Source: an uncultured Pseudomonadota bacterium
GTDB lineage: Bacteria > Pseudomonadota > Gammaproteobacteria > Burkholderiales > Burkholderiaceae_C
Assembly (NCBI GenBank): GCA_945952465.1
Contig: CAMFIB010000008.1
Location: 16,839-80,838 of the forward strand
Length of the DNA stretch: 64,000 nucleotides
Reading direction: 5' to 3'
The notes under the pieces were generated by a model. It searched no databases. It was not told the origin of the DNA and saw only the letters and a list, made by a program, of their open reading frames with translations. The translations under genes were made by a program, and so were the position numbers. Positions 31,776 to 40,902 of the stretch are shown here, piece after piece (positions within the stretch are counted from its first letter, which is position 1; each line of letters begins with the position of its first letter).

Positions 31776-33431
31776 TCAGGCGTCGGCCGGCGGCCGGGCG
31801 GCGGCCACCGGCGTGGCGCGCTTGAGCGGCAGCTCGACGTGGAAGCGGCTGCCCTCGCCGGGCACGGACTCGGCCCAGATGCGGCCCTGGTGGTACATGG
31901 CCACGCGCCGGCACATGGCCAGCCCCAGGCCGCTGCCGTCGTATTCCTTGCGCGGGTTGAGCCGGTGGAAGATGCGGAAGATGGCCTCGAGCTTGTCGGC
32001 CGGAATGCCGATGCCGTTGTCGGCCACCGTGATCAGGCAGGTTTTCTCGCTGACCTTGGCCTCCACCCGCACTTCGGGCTGGGCGCCGGGCTTCTGGAAT
32101 TTCAGGCCGTTGCTGACCAGGTTCTGGATGAGCAGCCGCAACATGGACGGGTGCGCCGGAATGACCGGCAGCTCGCCCACCACGATGCGGGCGTGGCGGT
32201 CGCGCAGCGTGGAGTCCATGTCCTGCTGGATCTCGCCGAGCATCTCCACCAGGTCGCAGTCGGCGAAGGTGTCTTCGGGCTGCTCCAGCCGCACGAAGCT
32301 CAGCAGGTCGTCCAGCAGCCGGCGCATGCGGCGGCCGGCGCCGTTGATGAATTCCAGGTAGCGCTGGCCGGTGGCGTCGAGTTGCTGCGCGTGGTCGGCG
32401 CTCAGCATGTTGGAGAAGTTGATGATGGAGTTCAGCGGCTCGCGCAGGTCGTGCGAGAGGATGTAGATGAACTCCTTCTGCAGCGCGTTGACGCGCTCCA
32501 AAGAGGCCACGGTGGCGCGCAGCTCGGCTTCCAGCGCATGGAACTTCGTCACGTCACGCGCGCGCACCACCACGCCCAGCACGTTGCCCTGCGTGTCGCG
32601 CGCCGGGGTGTAGAGGATGTCGAGGTGCTTCTCGCTCTGGTCGGCGGCGACCAGCGTCCAGCCGTACTCCACCGTGTTGCCGCTCAGCGCTTCGTCGAGC
32701 AGCGGCTTGGAGGTGCGGCGGAACGAGCCCTCGCCAATGATCTCGGCCACCGGGTGGCCCTCGATCTGGTTCAGCGGCTTGTCCAGGTAGGCGCGGTAGG
32801 TCTCGTTGACGTAGCGGTACATGTAGCGCCGGTCGACGAAGGAGACCATGTCGGACGAGGCGGCGCCGATCGCGCTGAGCTGGGCGCGGATCTCCAGCGC
32901 CAGCCGCCGCTCGTGGGTGAGCGCGCGGTCTTTGAAGGCCAGCAGCCGCAGCGTCTCGACATGCGACATCGCCTTGCGGGCCAGCAGTTGCAGCGACTCG
33001 ATCTGCCCGGCGTTGAGCGAGCGCGGCCGCTGGTCGAGCACGCACAGCGCGCCGATCGCCTGGCCGGTGGAGGTGATCATGGGCGCGCCGGCATAGAACT
33101 GCACGAAGGGCTCGCCCGTCACCAGCGGGTGGTCGCGGAACCGTTCGTCGCGCGAGGTGTCGGTGACGATGAGCACATGCTCGGGGTCGATCACCGCGTG
33201 CGAGCACAGGGTCAGGTCGCGGGTGTGCTCTTCGGGCTTGAACCCGAGCTCCGGTGCGTACCACTGCAGGCTGCCGTTGATCAGCGCCAGCGCGACGATG
33301 GGCGTGTTGCAGATCTGCGCCGCAAGAATGGCGATGTCGCGCAGCTCGCCGGTGGTCTGCGCGCCGTGTTCCCCGTCCGGCAGGGACACGGCGCGCGACG
33401 CGTCTTGGAAGGCGACTGGGTTGGCGGCCAT
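31776..33431 (-). CDS. Sensor histidine kinase with GAF and PAS domains
   Basis: A soluble hybrid sensor of about 551 residues. An N-terminal GAF domain (roughly residues 20-165) includes LCSHAVIDPEHVLIVTDTS and YAGAPMITSTGQAIGALCVLD. A PAS domain follows, with VSFVDRRYMYRYVNETYRAYL and a PAC-like tail. Next come a HisKA domain with the phospho-His in LSHDLREPLNS (near residue 325) and HATPase_c with NLVSNGLKF, DNGIGIP, RIFHRLNP and GSGLGLAM. No membrane segments are seen. The start could be ATG at 33431 or TTG at 33446. The ligand is unknown. The response regulator downstream is the likely target. Confidence 0.9.
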   Translation of the reverse strand: MAANPVAFQDASRAVSLPDGEHGAQTTGELRDIAILAAQICNTPIVALALINGSLQWYAPELGFKPEEHTRDLTLCSHAVIDPEHVLIVTDTSRDERFRDHPLVTGEPFVQFYAGAPMITSTGQAIGALCVLDQRPRSLNAGQIESLQLLARKAMSHVETLRLLAFKDRALTHERRLALEIRAQLSAIGAASSDMVSFVDRRYMYRYVNETYRAYLDKPLNQIEGHPVAEIIGEGSFRRTSKPLLDEALSGNTVEYGWTLVAADQSEKHLDILYTPARDTQGNVLGVVVRARDVTKFHALEAELRATVASLERVNALQKEFIYILSHDLREPLNSIINFSNMLSADHAQQLDATGQRYLEFINGAGRRMRRLLDDLLSFVRLEQPEDTFADCDLVEMLGEIQQDMDSTLRDRHARIVVGELPVIPAHPSMLRLLIQNLVSNGLKFQKPGAQPEVRVEAKVSEKTCLITVADNGIGIPADKLEAIFRIFHRLNPRKEYDGSGLGLAMCRRVAMYHQGRIWAESVPGEGSRFHVELPLKRATPVAAARPPADA

Positions 33432-33539
33432 TGGCGGGTTGCGCAAGGGTCTCGGAGGCGTGGTGGGTGAAGCAGGGGCCGGCGCCCGCGTGCGGGGCCG
33501 CGGCCGGGCGGCGCGGGGCAGGGGCCGATGGGCGCCAGC

Positions 33540-35849
33540 TTACTGCAAAAAGCCGATGCCGCGCCCGTCGCGAACCTCGGGTTTGATCCGATGTTCCGCC
33601 TCTAATTGGCGCATGAAGTCGTCGGCCGTCTGTTCGCCGCCAAGAATCTCCGCCTGCCGCTTCACCGCCGCGAAGTCGCCGGGGCAGAGCTGCTCCAGCT
33701 TCGCCAGCCGGCGCCGCAGGCCGTCGTCGAGCCGCGTGCCGTCGCCGGCCAGCGCTTCCACCACGAACATGTGCTCGCGCTGCGCGGGGGTCAGCGCACG
33801 GAAGCCGATCTTGAACGCGAAGCGGCGCAGCGCCGCGGGGTCGATGCGGTCGAACAGGTTGGTGGTGCAGATGAAGATGCCGGGGAACCGCTCCATGCCC
33901 TGCAGCATCTCGTTGACCTCGGTCACCTCGTAGTGGCGCTGCGCGCCGCGCCGGTCCTGCAGGTAGCTGTCGGCCTCGTCGAGCACCAGCACCGCTTTCT
34001 CGCCCTCGGCCTCGCGGAACATCGCCGCCAGGTTCTGCTCGGTCTCGCCGACGAACTTGCTGACCAGGTCGCTCGCGCGCTTCACCAGCAGCGGCCGATC
34101 GAGCGCGCGGGCGATGTGCGCGGCCAGCGCGGTCTTGCCGGTACCGGGCGGGCCGTAGAAGCACAGCGTGCCATGGCCGCGCGCCTTCAGCGCGTCAACG
34201 ATGCGCGGCACCTCGTAGCGGCTCTCCACGTTCAGCATCTCGAGGTCATAAGTGGTTGCCATCGGCAGGCCGCCGGACTCGCCGCCACGCCCGCCCAGCG
34301 CCTGGTCGGCGCCGCGCAACTGCCGGTCGATCAGCGCCTCGGCCTCGGCCGCGCGCAGGTCACCGACCAGCCCGGCGAAGCGCACCGCGGTGCGGATCTG
34401 CGCCGGTGTCAGCCCGCGCCGCCCGGCCAGCTTGCCGATGAAGGCGTCGCCCACCGCCACGCCCTCGAGCGTGCGCCGCACCAGTGCCTCGCGTGCGCCG
34501 GGCGGCGGCGATTTCAGCTCCAGGTGGTAGGCGAAGCGGCGGCGGAAGGCCGGGTCGATCTGCTCGATGCGGTTGGTCACCCACAACGTGGGCACGGGGT
34601 TGGTTTCCAGGATCTGGTTGACCCAGGCCTTGCCGCTGACCGAGCCGCTCAGGCCGGCCGGCGCGGCGGCCTGGTCGGCCCGCGCCATCAACTGCGCCGC
34701 CTCGCTGCTGATCGGCGGAAACACGTCTTCCACCTCGTCGAACAGCAGCGCCGCCTGCGCGCTGCCTTTGAGGAACACCTGCGCGATCTGCAGCGAGCGG
34801 TAGCGGTCGCGGCCGGAGAGCGAATGGCCGTCGCGGTCGGCGTATTCCACCTCAAACAGGTCCAGCCCCGCCGCCTGCGCCACCACCTTGGCCAGCTCGG
34901 TCTTGCCGGTGCCCGGCGGGCCGTAGAGCAGCACGTTGACGCCCGGCTCCCTGCGCGCGGCGGCGTTGCGCAGCAGCGCGCACAGCACCTCGGCGTCCTG
35001 CGCGACGAAGGCGAAGTCGGGCAGGCCGAGAGCGCTTTTCGCGCAGGGCCGGGTGAACACCGCCATCAGCTCGCTGTCGTCGCGGTATTCGCGCATCAGC
35101 ACCGGCGGCAGCTTCTCGCTGACCTTCATCAGGTCGGCGAGGTCGGTGATGTTGTGCTCGGAAATGAGGTTCTCGATCAGCCCGATGCGTTCCAGCCGCG
35201 AACCGGCGCGCAGCGCCTCGCCGATCTCGGCCGCGTTGACGCCGGCGATCTCGGCAATGGCCGCATAGGCCTCGGGTGCGTTGTTGACCTTGAACTCCAC
35301 CAGCAGCGAGCGCAGGTCGCGCTGGTAGCGGGCCAACGTGCCGTACAGCAGCAGCGCGCGCTCGGCGCGGTTGAGCTGCAGCAAATGCGCCAGCGCGTCG
35401 ATGTTCTTCTCGACCAGCGTACTCTGCTTCTTCAGCGCGTTGGTCAGCCACTCGCCGGTGACGGCCAACGCCGAGAGCAGGTCTTTCGGGGCGTCCTTGG
35501 CGAATTCGTCGAGGTAGAAAAACAACGTGCCTTCTTCGTACGGCCCACGCCAGACGCCGTGGCGGGCCATGAAGGCCGGCGTGGCCAGCGCCTCGTGGCC
35601 GCGCCAGAACTCGTTGCCGACGCAGCGCCGGCCCAGAAACTCGCGCAGCCGCGCCAGCACCGGCTGCGGCCACACCAGGTGCCGGCCGGCCAGCGAGAGC
35701 AGGCCGTTCAGGTCGCGCCGCACGTTGAATTTCAGGCCCTGCTTGGCGGCCAGCGTCAGCACGAAATGCGAGCACATCAGGTCCAGCACCGGGGCTTCAG
35801 CGAGCCCCGGCGACGGGCAGACCAGCGTTTCGGCAAGGCGTTTCACCAT
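33540..35849 (-). CDS. Tandem AAA+ ATPase of unknown role
   Basis: A roughly 769-residue cytoplasmic protein with two AAA+ modules. The first has Walker A GPPGTGKTELAK (near residue 310) and Walker B ALLFDEVED. The second has GPPGTGKTALAA (near residue 565), VLVLDEADSYL and the sensor/arginine region RIDPAALRRFAFKI. About 300 N-terminal residues are helical and unlike a named domain. The second module resembles SpoVK/Ycf46-type ATPases. The ATG at 35849 (MVKRLAETL) was chosen, with 35879 as an alternative. The open frame extends far upstream through the MOSC gene, but that part is not coding on this reading. The substrate is unknown. Confidence 0.82.
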   Translation of the reverse strand: MVKRLAETLVCPSPGLAEAPVLDLMCSHFVLTLAAKQGLKFNVRRDLNGLLSLAGRHLVWPQPVLARLREFLGRRCVGNEFWRGHEALATPAFMARHGVWRGPYEEGTLFFYLDEFAKDAPKDLLSALAVTGEWLTNALKKQSTLVEKNIDALAHLLQLNRAERALLLYGTLARYQRDLRSLLVEFKVNNAPEAYAAIAEIAGVNAAEIGEALRAGSRLERIGLIENLISEHNITDLADLMKVSEKLPPVLMREYRDDSELMAVFTRPCAKSALGLPDFAFVAQDAEVLCALLRNAAARREPGVNVLLYGPPGTGKTELAKVVAQAAGLDLFEVEYADRDGHSLSGRDRYRSLQIAQVFLKGSAQAALLFDEVEDVFPPISSEAAQLMARADQAAAPAGLSGSVSGKAWVNQILETNPVPTLWVTNRIEQIDPAFRRRFAYHLELKSPPPGAREALVRRTLEGVAVGDAFIGKLAGRRGLTPAQIRTAVRFAGLVGDLRAAEAEALIDRQLRGADQALGGRGGESGGLPMATTYDLEMLNVESRYEVPRIVDALKARGHGTLCFYGPPGTGKTALAAHIARALDRPLLVKRASDLVSKFVGETEQNLAAMFREAEGEKAVLVLDEADSYLQDRRGAQRHYEVTEVNEMLQGMERFPGIFICTTNLFDRIDPAALRRFAFKIGFRALTPAQREHMFVVEALAGDGTRLDDGLRRRLAKLEQLCPGDFAAVKRQAEILGGEQTADDFMRQLEAEHRIKPEVRDGRGIGFLQ

Positions 35850-35950
35850 GGGCGGTACGGCGCGGTTTGTCCGCACCATAACGCAGCGGGCGCCAACATG
35901 GAAGACACCCGTGCGAATGCTGCGGGCGCGCGACACGCTCGCCGCGCGCT

Positions 35951-36616
35951 TCACCGCATGTTGATGAGTTTGCGGTTGGCGAAACGTTCCGCCACGTTGA
36001 CCGACCGGGAGCCCGGCACCAGCCGCGCCGCCTGGCCGGCCACCACCGAACCGGGCACGGCGACGCTGCAATAGAAGCCGCAGACGCCGGCCACCGCCAT
36101 CAGCTTCGACGCCTGGCGGAAACCCATGGCCGCGTTGAACTTGTAGCAGGGGTTGCGCGGCGCGCTGATGCGCAGCGTGCAGTCGGGGAACACCAGCTCG
36201 TCGCCGATCCAGGCGTCGGCCTCGGTCAGCCCGGTGATGGTGAGGTTCTCGCCCAGCGCGCCCATGGGCAATGGGCCTTCCAGGGGTGGTTCGCCATTGC
36301 CGGCAGCGTCGCGCGGGCCGAAGGGCGGCACCGGGCCTTCGCCAGCGGCCTCGACCGCCACGCGGGCGCGTTCCCAGAAGGCGTAGTGCTCGACGGGGTA
36401 GAGGTACACCGCCTTTTCGAGCCCGCCGTGCACGCTGGGGTCGGCCTGCTCGTCGCCGTCCAGCCCCAGCGGGCCGACCCGCACGGGCCCGTCGACAGGC
36501 TGCTTGTAGTAGCCGGTCGGCACCGCGAGGCCGTCGATGAGCACGCGCCGCGTGGCCGACCGGGCAACCGAGACGATGGCGATGCCCGGAGCCGCCTTGG
36601 GGCCAGTTAAAATCAT
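35951..36616 (-). CDS. MOSC domain protein (YiiM-like)
   Basis: A 221-residue protein of the MOSC family, the C-terminal domain of molybdenum cofactor sulfurases. YiiM-type members belong to molybdoenzyme-based detoxification of N-hydroxylated compounds. Visible marks are GLDGDEQADPSVHGGLEKAVYL, YPVEHYAFW, GENLTITGLTE and ISAPRNPCYKFNA with the conserved Cys. The ATG at 36616 (MILTGPKAAPG) lies 32 bp from the divergent small membrane gene. Confidence 0.85.
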   Translation of the reverse strand: MILTGPKAAPGIAIVSVARSATRRVLIDGLAVPTGYYKQPVDGPVRVGPLGLDGDEQADPSVHGGLEKAVYLYPVEHYAFWERARVAVEAAGEGPVPPFGPRDAAGNGEPPLEGPLPMGALGENLTITGLTEADAWIGDELVFPDCTLRISAPRNPCYKFNAAMGFRQASKLMAVAGVCGFYCSVAVPGSVVAGQAARLVPGSRSVNVAERFANRKLINMR

Positions 36617-36647
36617 GGGAATATTGTCTGATCCAAGAGAGCCTGCC

Positions 36648-36809
36648 ATGTCCGAATCCACCCAGCACGCCAGCCACAAATCGGTCGACCTGACGCACGA
36701 AACGCCCGACACCATCGAGGCGCTGGTGCCGCTGATGCCCGTCGTGCTGCCGGTGTGCGGCGGCCTGCTGATTTTCCTGCTGGCCTGGATCGCGGTCTAC
36801 ATGGCCTGA
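36648..36809 (+). CDS. Small single-helix membrane protein
   Basis: A 53-residue protein starting MSESTQHASHKSVDLTHE, with one C-terminal membrane helix (LMPVVLPVCGGLLIFLLAWIAVYM) and a polar N-terminus. The ribosome-binding site AAGAGAG is at a good distance from the ATG. The start of this gene and of the MOSC gene share one intergenic gap. The function is unknown. The clean start, spacing and helix support a real gene. Confidence 0.7.
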   Translation: MSESTQHASHKSVDLTHETPDTIEALVPLMPVVLPVCGGLLIFLLAWIAVYMA

Positions 36810-37333
36810 GGCCCTCGGGTCTTTTTGCGCGGGCCACGGCTGTGGCCTGCTCGCGTTCTCCCGCCAGATGCCGGGCCGCGCCACGGCGGCCGACACCGCT
36901 CAGGCAACTCTCGCCCGCGTCCCTGCGGCGCTGCAAGCCGGACGGGCTGTGCAGAACCCCCGTGACCTGTTCTACGCCACTGTCCGGCAATCGTCTGCCG
37001 GACAGCTTCATCGCGCCCGAGATGATGGGGACATGCGGTACACAACTGGCGCCCGTGCCACCAAGCGCATAACGTTATGCGGGTTTTGCATGACCTCCCC
37101 GCAACGGTTTGGGGGCGAGTTCATAAAATGGTCATCCTTGGTCGACCAGCGGTTCGGAAAACCGGCCATCCGCCCCTTTTCCGTGCCTGCGCAGAGCGCA
37201 TCCCGCCCCGCATTCCGCATGCCGTCCGAGCCCCTGGCCGGTCATCGCGACCGATTTCAAAAGGCCAGTGCTCGATCCCCCTGATGGTCAGAGCCTCTTT
37301 TTGAAATACGGTTTTCAACTTAGGAGCTTATCG
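36810..37333. other. Intergenic region before pckG, no gene recognised
   Basis: About 520 bp. Short open frames here on both strands show no family features or ribosome-binding sites. The left part is GC-rich. From about 37060 it becomes AT-richer and holds the perfect 16-bp palindrome described separately, then the pckG leader with AGGAGC eight bases before the ATG. It is long enough for a regulated promoter and leader. Confidence 0.6.
37066..37081. promoter_or_regulatory. 16-bp perfect palindrome upstream of pckG, likely operator
   Basis: CGCATAACGTTATGCG is its own reverse complement and lies 253 bp before the pckG ATG in a locally AT-rich stretch. The pattern suits a dimeric repressor (for example a GntR or LacI type protein), but the regulator cannot be named from this window. 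Confidence 0.55.
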
Positions 37334-39187
37334 ATGAACTCACCCGTGATGCAGGGCCTGCCGATCCAGGCGCCCGCGCATGTGAAGAACGCGAAACTGA
37401 TCGCCTGGGTGGCCGACATGGCCGCGCTGTGCAAGCCCAAGGACATCTACTGGTGCGACGGCAGCCAGGAAGAATACGACCGCCTGTGCCAGTTGCTGGT
37501 GGACGCGGGCACCTTCAAGAAGCTCGACACGGCCAAGCGCCCCAACTCCTTCCTGGCCTGGTCCGACCCGTCGGACGTGGCGCGCGTGGAAGACCGCACC
37601 TACATCTGCTCGCAGCACAAGGAAGACGCCGGCCCCACCAACAACTGGATGGCCCCGGCCGAGATGCGCAAGACGCTGCAGCCGCTGTTCGACGGCTGCA
37701 TGAAGGGCCGCACCATGTACGTGGTGCCGTTCTCCATGGGCCCGCTGGGCAGCCCCATCGCGCACATCGGCATCGAACTCTCCGACAGCCCGTATGTGGC
37801 CGTCAACATGAAGATCATGACGCGCATGGGCAAGGGCGTGTACGACGTGCTGGGCGTGGACGGCGAGTTCGTGCCTTGCGTGCACACCGTGGGCGCGCCG
37901 CTGGAAGACGGCCAGAAGGACACCACTTCCTGGCCCTGCAACAAGACCAAATACATCGTCCACTACCCGGAAACCCGCGAGATCTGGAGCTACGGCTCGG
38001 GCTACGGCGGCAACGCGCTGCTGGGCAAGAAGTGCTTCGCGCTGCGCATCGCCTCCACCATGGGCCGCGACCAGGGCTGGCTGGCCGAGCACATGCTCAT
38101 CCTGGGCGTGACCAACCCGCAGGGCAAGAAGTACCACGTCGCCGCCGCGTTCCCGTCAGCCTGCGGCAAGACCAATTTCGCCATGCTCATTCCGCCGGCC
38201 GGCTTCGACGGCTGGAAGGTCACCACCATCGGTGACGACATCGCCTGGGTGAAGCCCGGCGCCGACGGCAAGCTGCGCGCCATCAACCCGGAAGCCGGCT
38301 ACTTCGGCGTGGCCCCCGGCACCAACACGCTGACCAACCCCAACTGCATGGCCAGCCTGGACCGCGACGTGATCTTCACCAACGTGGCGCTGACCGACGA
38401 CAACGACGTCTGGTGGGAAGGCATGGGCGACGCCCCGGCACACGCCATCGACTGGCAGGGCAAGGACTGGACGCCGGCCATTGCCAAGGAAACCGGCGCC
38501 AAGGCCGCCCACCCGAACGCCCGCTTCACGGTAGCCGCCGCCAACAACCCGGCACTGGACGAAGCCTGGGACGACCCGGCCGGCGTGGTGATCGACGCCT
38601 TCATCTTCGGTGGCCGCCGCTCCACCACCGTGCCGCTCGTCACCGAAGCGCGCAGCTGGACCGAGGGCGTCTACATGGCCGCCACGATGGGCTCTGAAAC
38701 CACCGCCGCGGCCTTTGGCCAGCAGGGCGTGGTGCGCCGCGACCCGTTCGCCATGCTGCCCTTCATGGGCTACAACATGAGCGACTACTTCCAGCACTGG
38801 CTCAACCTGGGCAAGAAGCTCGAGGCCACCGGCGCCAAGCTGCCCGCCATCTTCACCACCAACTGGTTCCGCAAGGGCGAAGACGGCAAGTTCGTCTGGC
38901 CCGGCTACGGCGAGAACATGCGCGTGCTGAAGTGGATGATCGACCGCATCGAAGGCCAGGCCGCCGGCGACGAGCACGTGTTCGGCATCAGCCCCAAGTA
39001 CAACGAGCTGAACTGGACCGGCCTGGACTTCACCGCCGAGCAGTTCAAGAGCGTCACCAGCATCGACAAGGCCGCCTGGCTGGCCGAGCTGAAGCTGCAC
39101 GACGAGCTGTTCACGCAGCTGGCGTACCACCTGCCCGCCGAACTGACCGCCACCAAGGCGCAGATCGAGCAGCGCCTGACGGCCTGA
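37334..39187 (+). CDS. pckG: Phosphoenolpyruvate carboxykinase (GTP)
   Basis: Converts oxaloacetate and GTP to PEP, CO2 and GDP, the first step of gluconeogenesis. The 617-residue sequence shows the GTP-class kinase-1a loop [13 protein letters not shown] (about residues 273-285) and the metal-site [10 protein letters not shown]. It also has PKGNT-like [12 protein letters not shown] and the C-terminal [24 protein letters not shown]. Length is normal for the GTP form (600-625). The start has a nearby AGGAGC site. It is preceded by a long intergenic region with a palindrome and is followed by a terminator. Confidence 0.97.
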   Translation: MNSPVMQGLPIQAPAHVKNAKLIAWVADMAALCKPKDIYWCDGSQEEYDRLCQLLVDAGTFKKLDTAKRPNSFLAWSDPSDVARVEDRTYICSQHKEDAGPTNNWMAPAEMRKTLQPLFDGCMKGRTMYVVPFSMGPLGSPIAHIGIELSDSPYVAVNMKIMTRMGKGVYDVLGVDGEFVPCVHTVGAPLEDGQKDTTSWPCNKTKYIVHYPETREIWSYGSGYGGNALLGKKCFALRIASTMGRDQGWLAEHMLILGVTNPQGKKYHVAAAFPSACGKTNFAMLIPPAGFDGWKVTTIGDDIAWVKPGADGKLRAINPEAGYFGVAPGTNTLTNPNCMASLDRDVIFTNVALTDDNDVWWEGMGDAPAHAIDWQGKDWTPAIAKETGAKAAHPNARFTVAAANNPALDEAWDDPAGVVIDAFIFGGRRSTTVPLVTEARSWTEGVYMAATMGSETTAAAFGQQGVVRRDPFAMLPFMGYNMSDYFQHWLNLGKKLEATGAKLPAIFTTNWFRKGEDGKFVWPGYGENMRVLKWMIDRIEGQAAGDEHVFGISPKYNELNWTGLDFTAEQFKSVTSIDKAAWLAELKLHDELFTQLAYHLPAELTATKAQIEQRLTA

Positions 39188-39242
39188 GCGCGTCCGCCGC
39201 AACCGATTGAGCGGCCGGCCCCCACCCGGGGTCGGTTGCCCC

Positions 39243-39275
39243 AGCCGCCCTGGCCACAAACCTCGGCGGCTTTCT
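39243..39275 (+). terminator. Probable terminator after pckG
   Basis: Stem AGCCGCC (39243-39249) / GGCGGCT (39265-39271) followed by TTTCTT, about 55 bp after the pckG stop. The loop is 15 nt. Confidence 0.6.
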
Positions 39276-39299
39276 TGCGTCTGGAAGCCGCCATTCTAA

Positions 39300-39362
39300 T
39301 AAAAAAGCCGCTGCGGTCAGCGGCCTTGCTGGCGATGTTGCTACGTTTTTCGTAGCTGCGCG
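39300..39362 (+). repeat. Copy G of the dispersed repeat, 3' of a small membrane gene
   Basis: The core GTCAGCGGCC starts at 39316. The tail TGCTGGCGATGTTGCTACG then GTAGC closely matches copy D at 39718-39782, which lies in the opposite orientation. The first part (AAGCCGCTG / CAGCGGC after an A run) could also serve as a minus-strand terminator for the gene between them. Confidence 0.65.
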
Positions 39363-39366
39363 CCGT

Positions 39367-39810
39367 TCAGCGCAGCGCGCGCACGTCGCTGGCGGCGTCG
39401 CGGCTCATCGCCACGCTGATGTCGGCCATCACGCGGGCGTCTTGCAGCGCCAGCGCCCAGAGCTGGCGGTCGGCCTCGGCCGCGCGGTGGCGCTCGGCCA
39501 GACCGCCCAGCCAGCCGGCCAGGCGGTGCGCGAGCCGGCGGATCGGCGTCAGCAGCGCGGCCAGGCTGGCGAAGGCCACCGTCCACAGCACGATCCAAGC
39601 GGCCAGCAGGCGGCCTTCGGTCCATTGCGTGGTCACCTCGTTGGCGGCGACCAGCAAAGCCGCCACAACGGCCGCCAGCAGCAGCGTGGCGAGGCCCTTG
39701 CCGTCGGCCTGATCTGCTCTGTTTTTGGAAGCAACATCACCAGCATCGGCGCTGACTGCGGCCGAAAAAGCATCTGAAAAACCGACTTCGCGGGACAACA
39801 CACGGCTCAT
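39367..39810 (-). CDS. Small membrane protein with repeat-derived N-terminus
   Basis: A 147-residue protein with two membrane helices (LATLLLAAVVAALLVAAN and LAAWIVLWTVAFASLAALL) and a helical charged C-terminus (RHRAAEADRQLWALALQDA). The ATG at 39810 has AGGAGC upstream. Residues roughly 9-32 (from FSDAFSAAVSADAGDVASK) are encoded by a dispersed repeat copy, and another copy follows the stop in inverted orientation. The family is unknown. Confidence 0.65.
   Translation of the reverse strand: MSRVLSREVGFSDAFSAAVSADAGDVASKNRADQADGKGLATLLLAAVVAALLVAANEVTTQWTEGRLLAAWIVLWTVAFASLAALLTPIRRLAHRLAGWLGGLAERHRAAEADRQLWALALQDARVMADISVAMSRDAASDVRALR
39718..39782 (-). repeat. Copy D of the dispersed repeat, inside a coding region
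   Basis: On the minus strand: TTTTTCGGCCGCA, then the core GTCAGCGCC (39748-39756), then GATGCTGGTGATGTTGCTTC. It shares a 15 of 16 base block (TGCTGGYGATGTTGCT) with copy G at 39300-39362, which points the other way. Confidence 0.65.
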
Positions 39811-39918
39811 GGCTCGCTCCTGACGACATCGCACGTTGCGATGCTCGGAGATTAGGGTAAACCCGAGAGTCTTTCCACTTTATATTGGTGATGCTTGTCA
39901 TTCATCTGGTGAATCATC

Positions 39919-40902
39919 GTGGCCGTGCCCAACTTCCGCTCGCTCGACCTCAACCTGCTGCGCGTGTTCGACGAGGTCATGACCGAGCGCAGCCTGACCC
40001 GCGCCGCCCGCAAGCTGTCGCTCACGCAGCCGGCCGTCAGCAACGCGCTGCGGCGGCTGCGCGAGACGCTGGGCGACGACCTGGTGCGGCGCGGCCCGCA
40101 GGGCGTGACGCCCACGCCCCGCGCCCTGGCGCTGTGGCCGGCCGTGCGCGGCGCACTGGCGCAACTGCAGGCGGTGCTGGCACCCGGCGCCTTTTCGCCC
40201 GCCGAGGCGACCGACACCTTCGTGCTGGCGATGGCCGACGCCACCGCCGCCGAACTGATGCCCGAGCTGATGGCGCCGCTGGAGCGCGATGCGCCCGGCG
40301 TCTCGCTGCGCGTGCTGCCGCTGACCACCCGCGACCCGCGCCGCCTGCTCGAAGACGGCGCGGCCGACCTCGCCATCGGCTACTTTCCCGCCGTGCTGGC
40401 CGACCTGACCGCCCGCGCACAGGCCGGCGAGGTGCCGGGCTTCGAGCACCAGCGGCTGTACGACGGCCACTACGTCTGCATCATGCGGCAGGGCCACCCG
40501 CTGGCGCGCGGGCCGCTCACGCTGGGCCGCTACTGCGCGGCGCGCCACATGCTGGTGAGCTTTTCGGGCCGCTCGTTCGGCTTCGTCGATGAGGCGCTGG
40601 CCTCGCTGGGCGCGAAACGCCGCGTGGTGGTGACGGTGAACCAGTTCTTCACCGCCGGGCGGCTGGTGGTGAACTCCGACCTGCTGGCGGTGGTGCCGCG
40701 CCACTTCGTCAGCGTGACCGGCATCGCCGACCAGCTCGTGCTGCGCGAGCTGCCGTTCGCGATGCCGGTGGTGCATGTGGACGCGCTGTGGCCCTCACGC
40801 AGCGGCGCGCTGGCCGCGCAGCGCTGGCTGCGCGACGCGGTGGGCGCGGCCGCGCACCGGGTCTTCGGCCCGCCCGACGGCGCTCAGGCCAGGGCCGGGT
40901 AG
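39919..40902 (+). CDS. LysR family transcriptional regulator
   Basis: A 327-residue regulator. The N-terminal winged helix-turn-helix is LDLNLLRVFDEVMTERSLTR followed by AARKLSLTQPAVSNALRRL, and a periplasmic-binding-type effector domain follows. The N-terminal wording is NodD/LinR-like. The start is GTG at 39919, with 39925 as an alternative. A small dyad ATTCA-TCTGG-TGAAT lies just upstream at about 39900-39914 and may be an autoregulatory site. Its 3' end overlaps the convergent oxidoreductase by 19 bp. The target is unknown. Confidence 0.9.
   Translation: MAVPNFRSLDLNLLRVFDEVMTERSLTRAARKLSLTQPAVSNALRRLRETLGDDLVRRGPQGVTPTPRALALWPAVRGALAQLQAVLAPGAFSPAEATDTFVLAMADATAAELMPELMAPLERDAPGVSLRVLPLTTRDPRRLLEDGAADLAIGYFPAVLADLTARAQAGEVPGFEHQRLYDGHYVCIMRQGHPLARGPLTLGRYCAARHMLVSFSGRSFGFVDEALASLGAKRRVVVTVNQFFTAGRLVVNSDLLAVVPRHFVSVTGIADQLVLRELPFAMPVVHVDALWPSRSGALAAQRWLRDAVGAAAHRVFGPPDGAQARAG

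Noticed and set aside
35850..36896. Very long minus-strand open frame extending the AAA+ gene upstream to 36896
   Set aside because: It runs across the MOSC gene in another frame and encodes Arg/Gly/Ala-rich nonsense. The clear protein starts at 35849.
36868..37284. Open frame of 138 codons in the gap before pckG
   Set aside because: No ribosome-binding site, no recognisable domain, and it spans the palindrome and likely promoter region.
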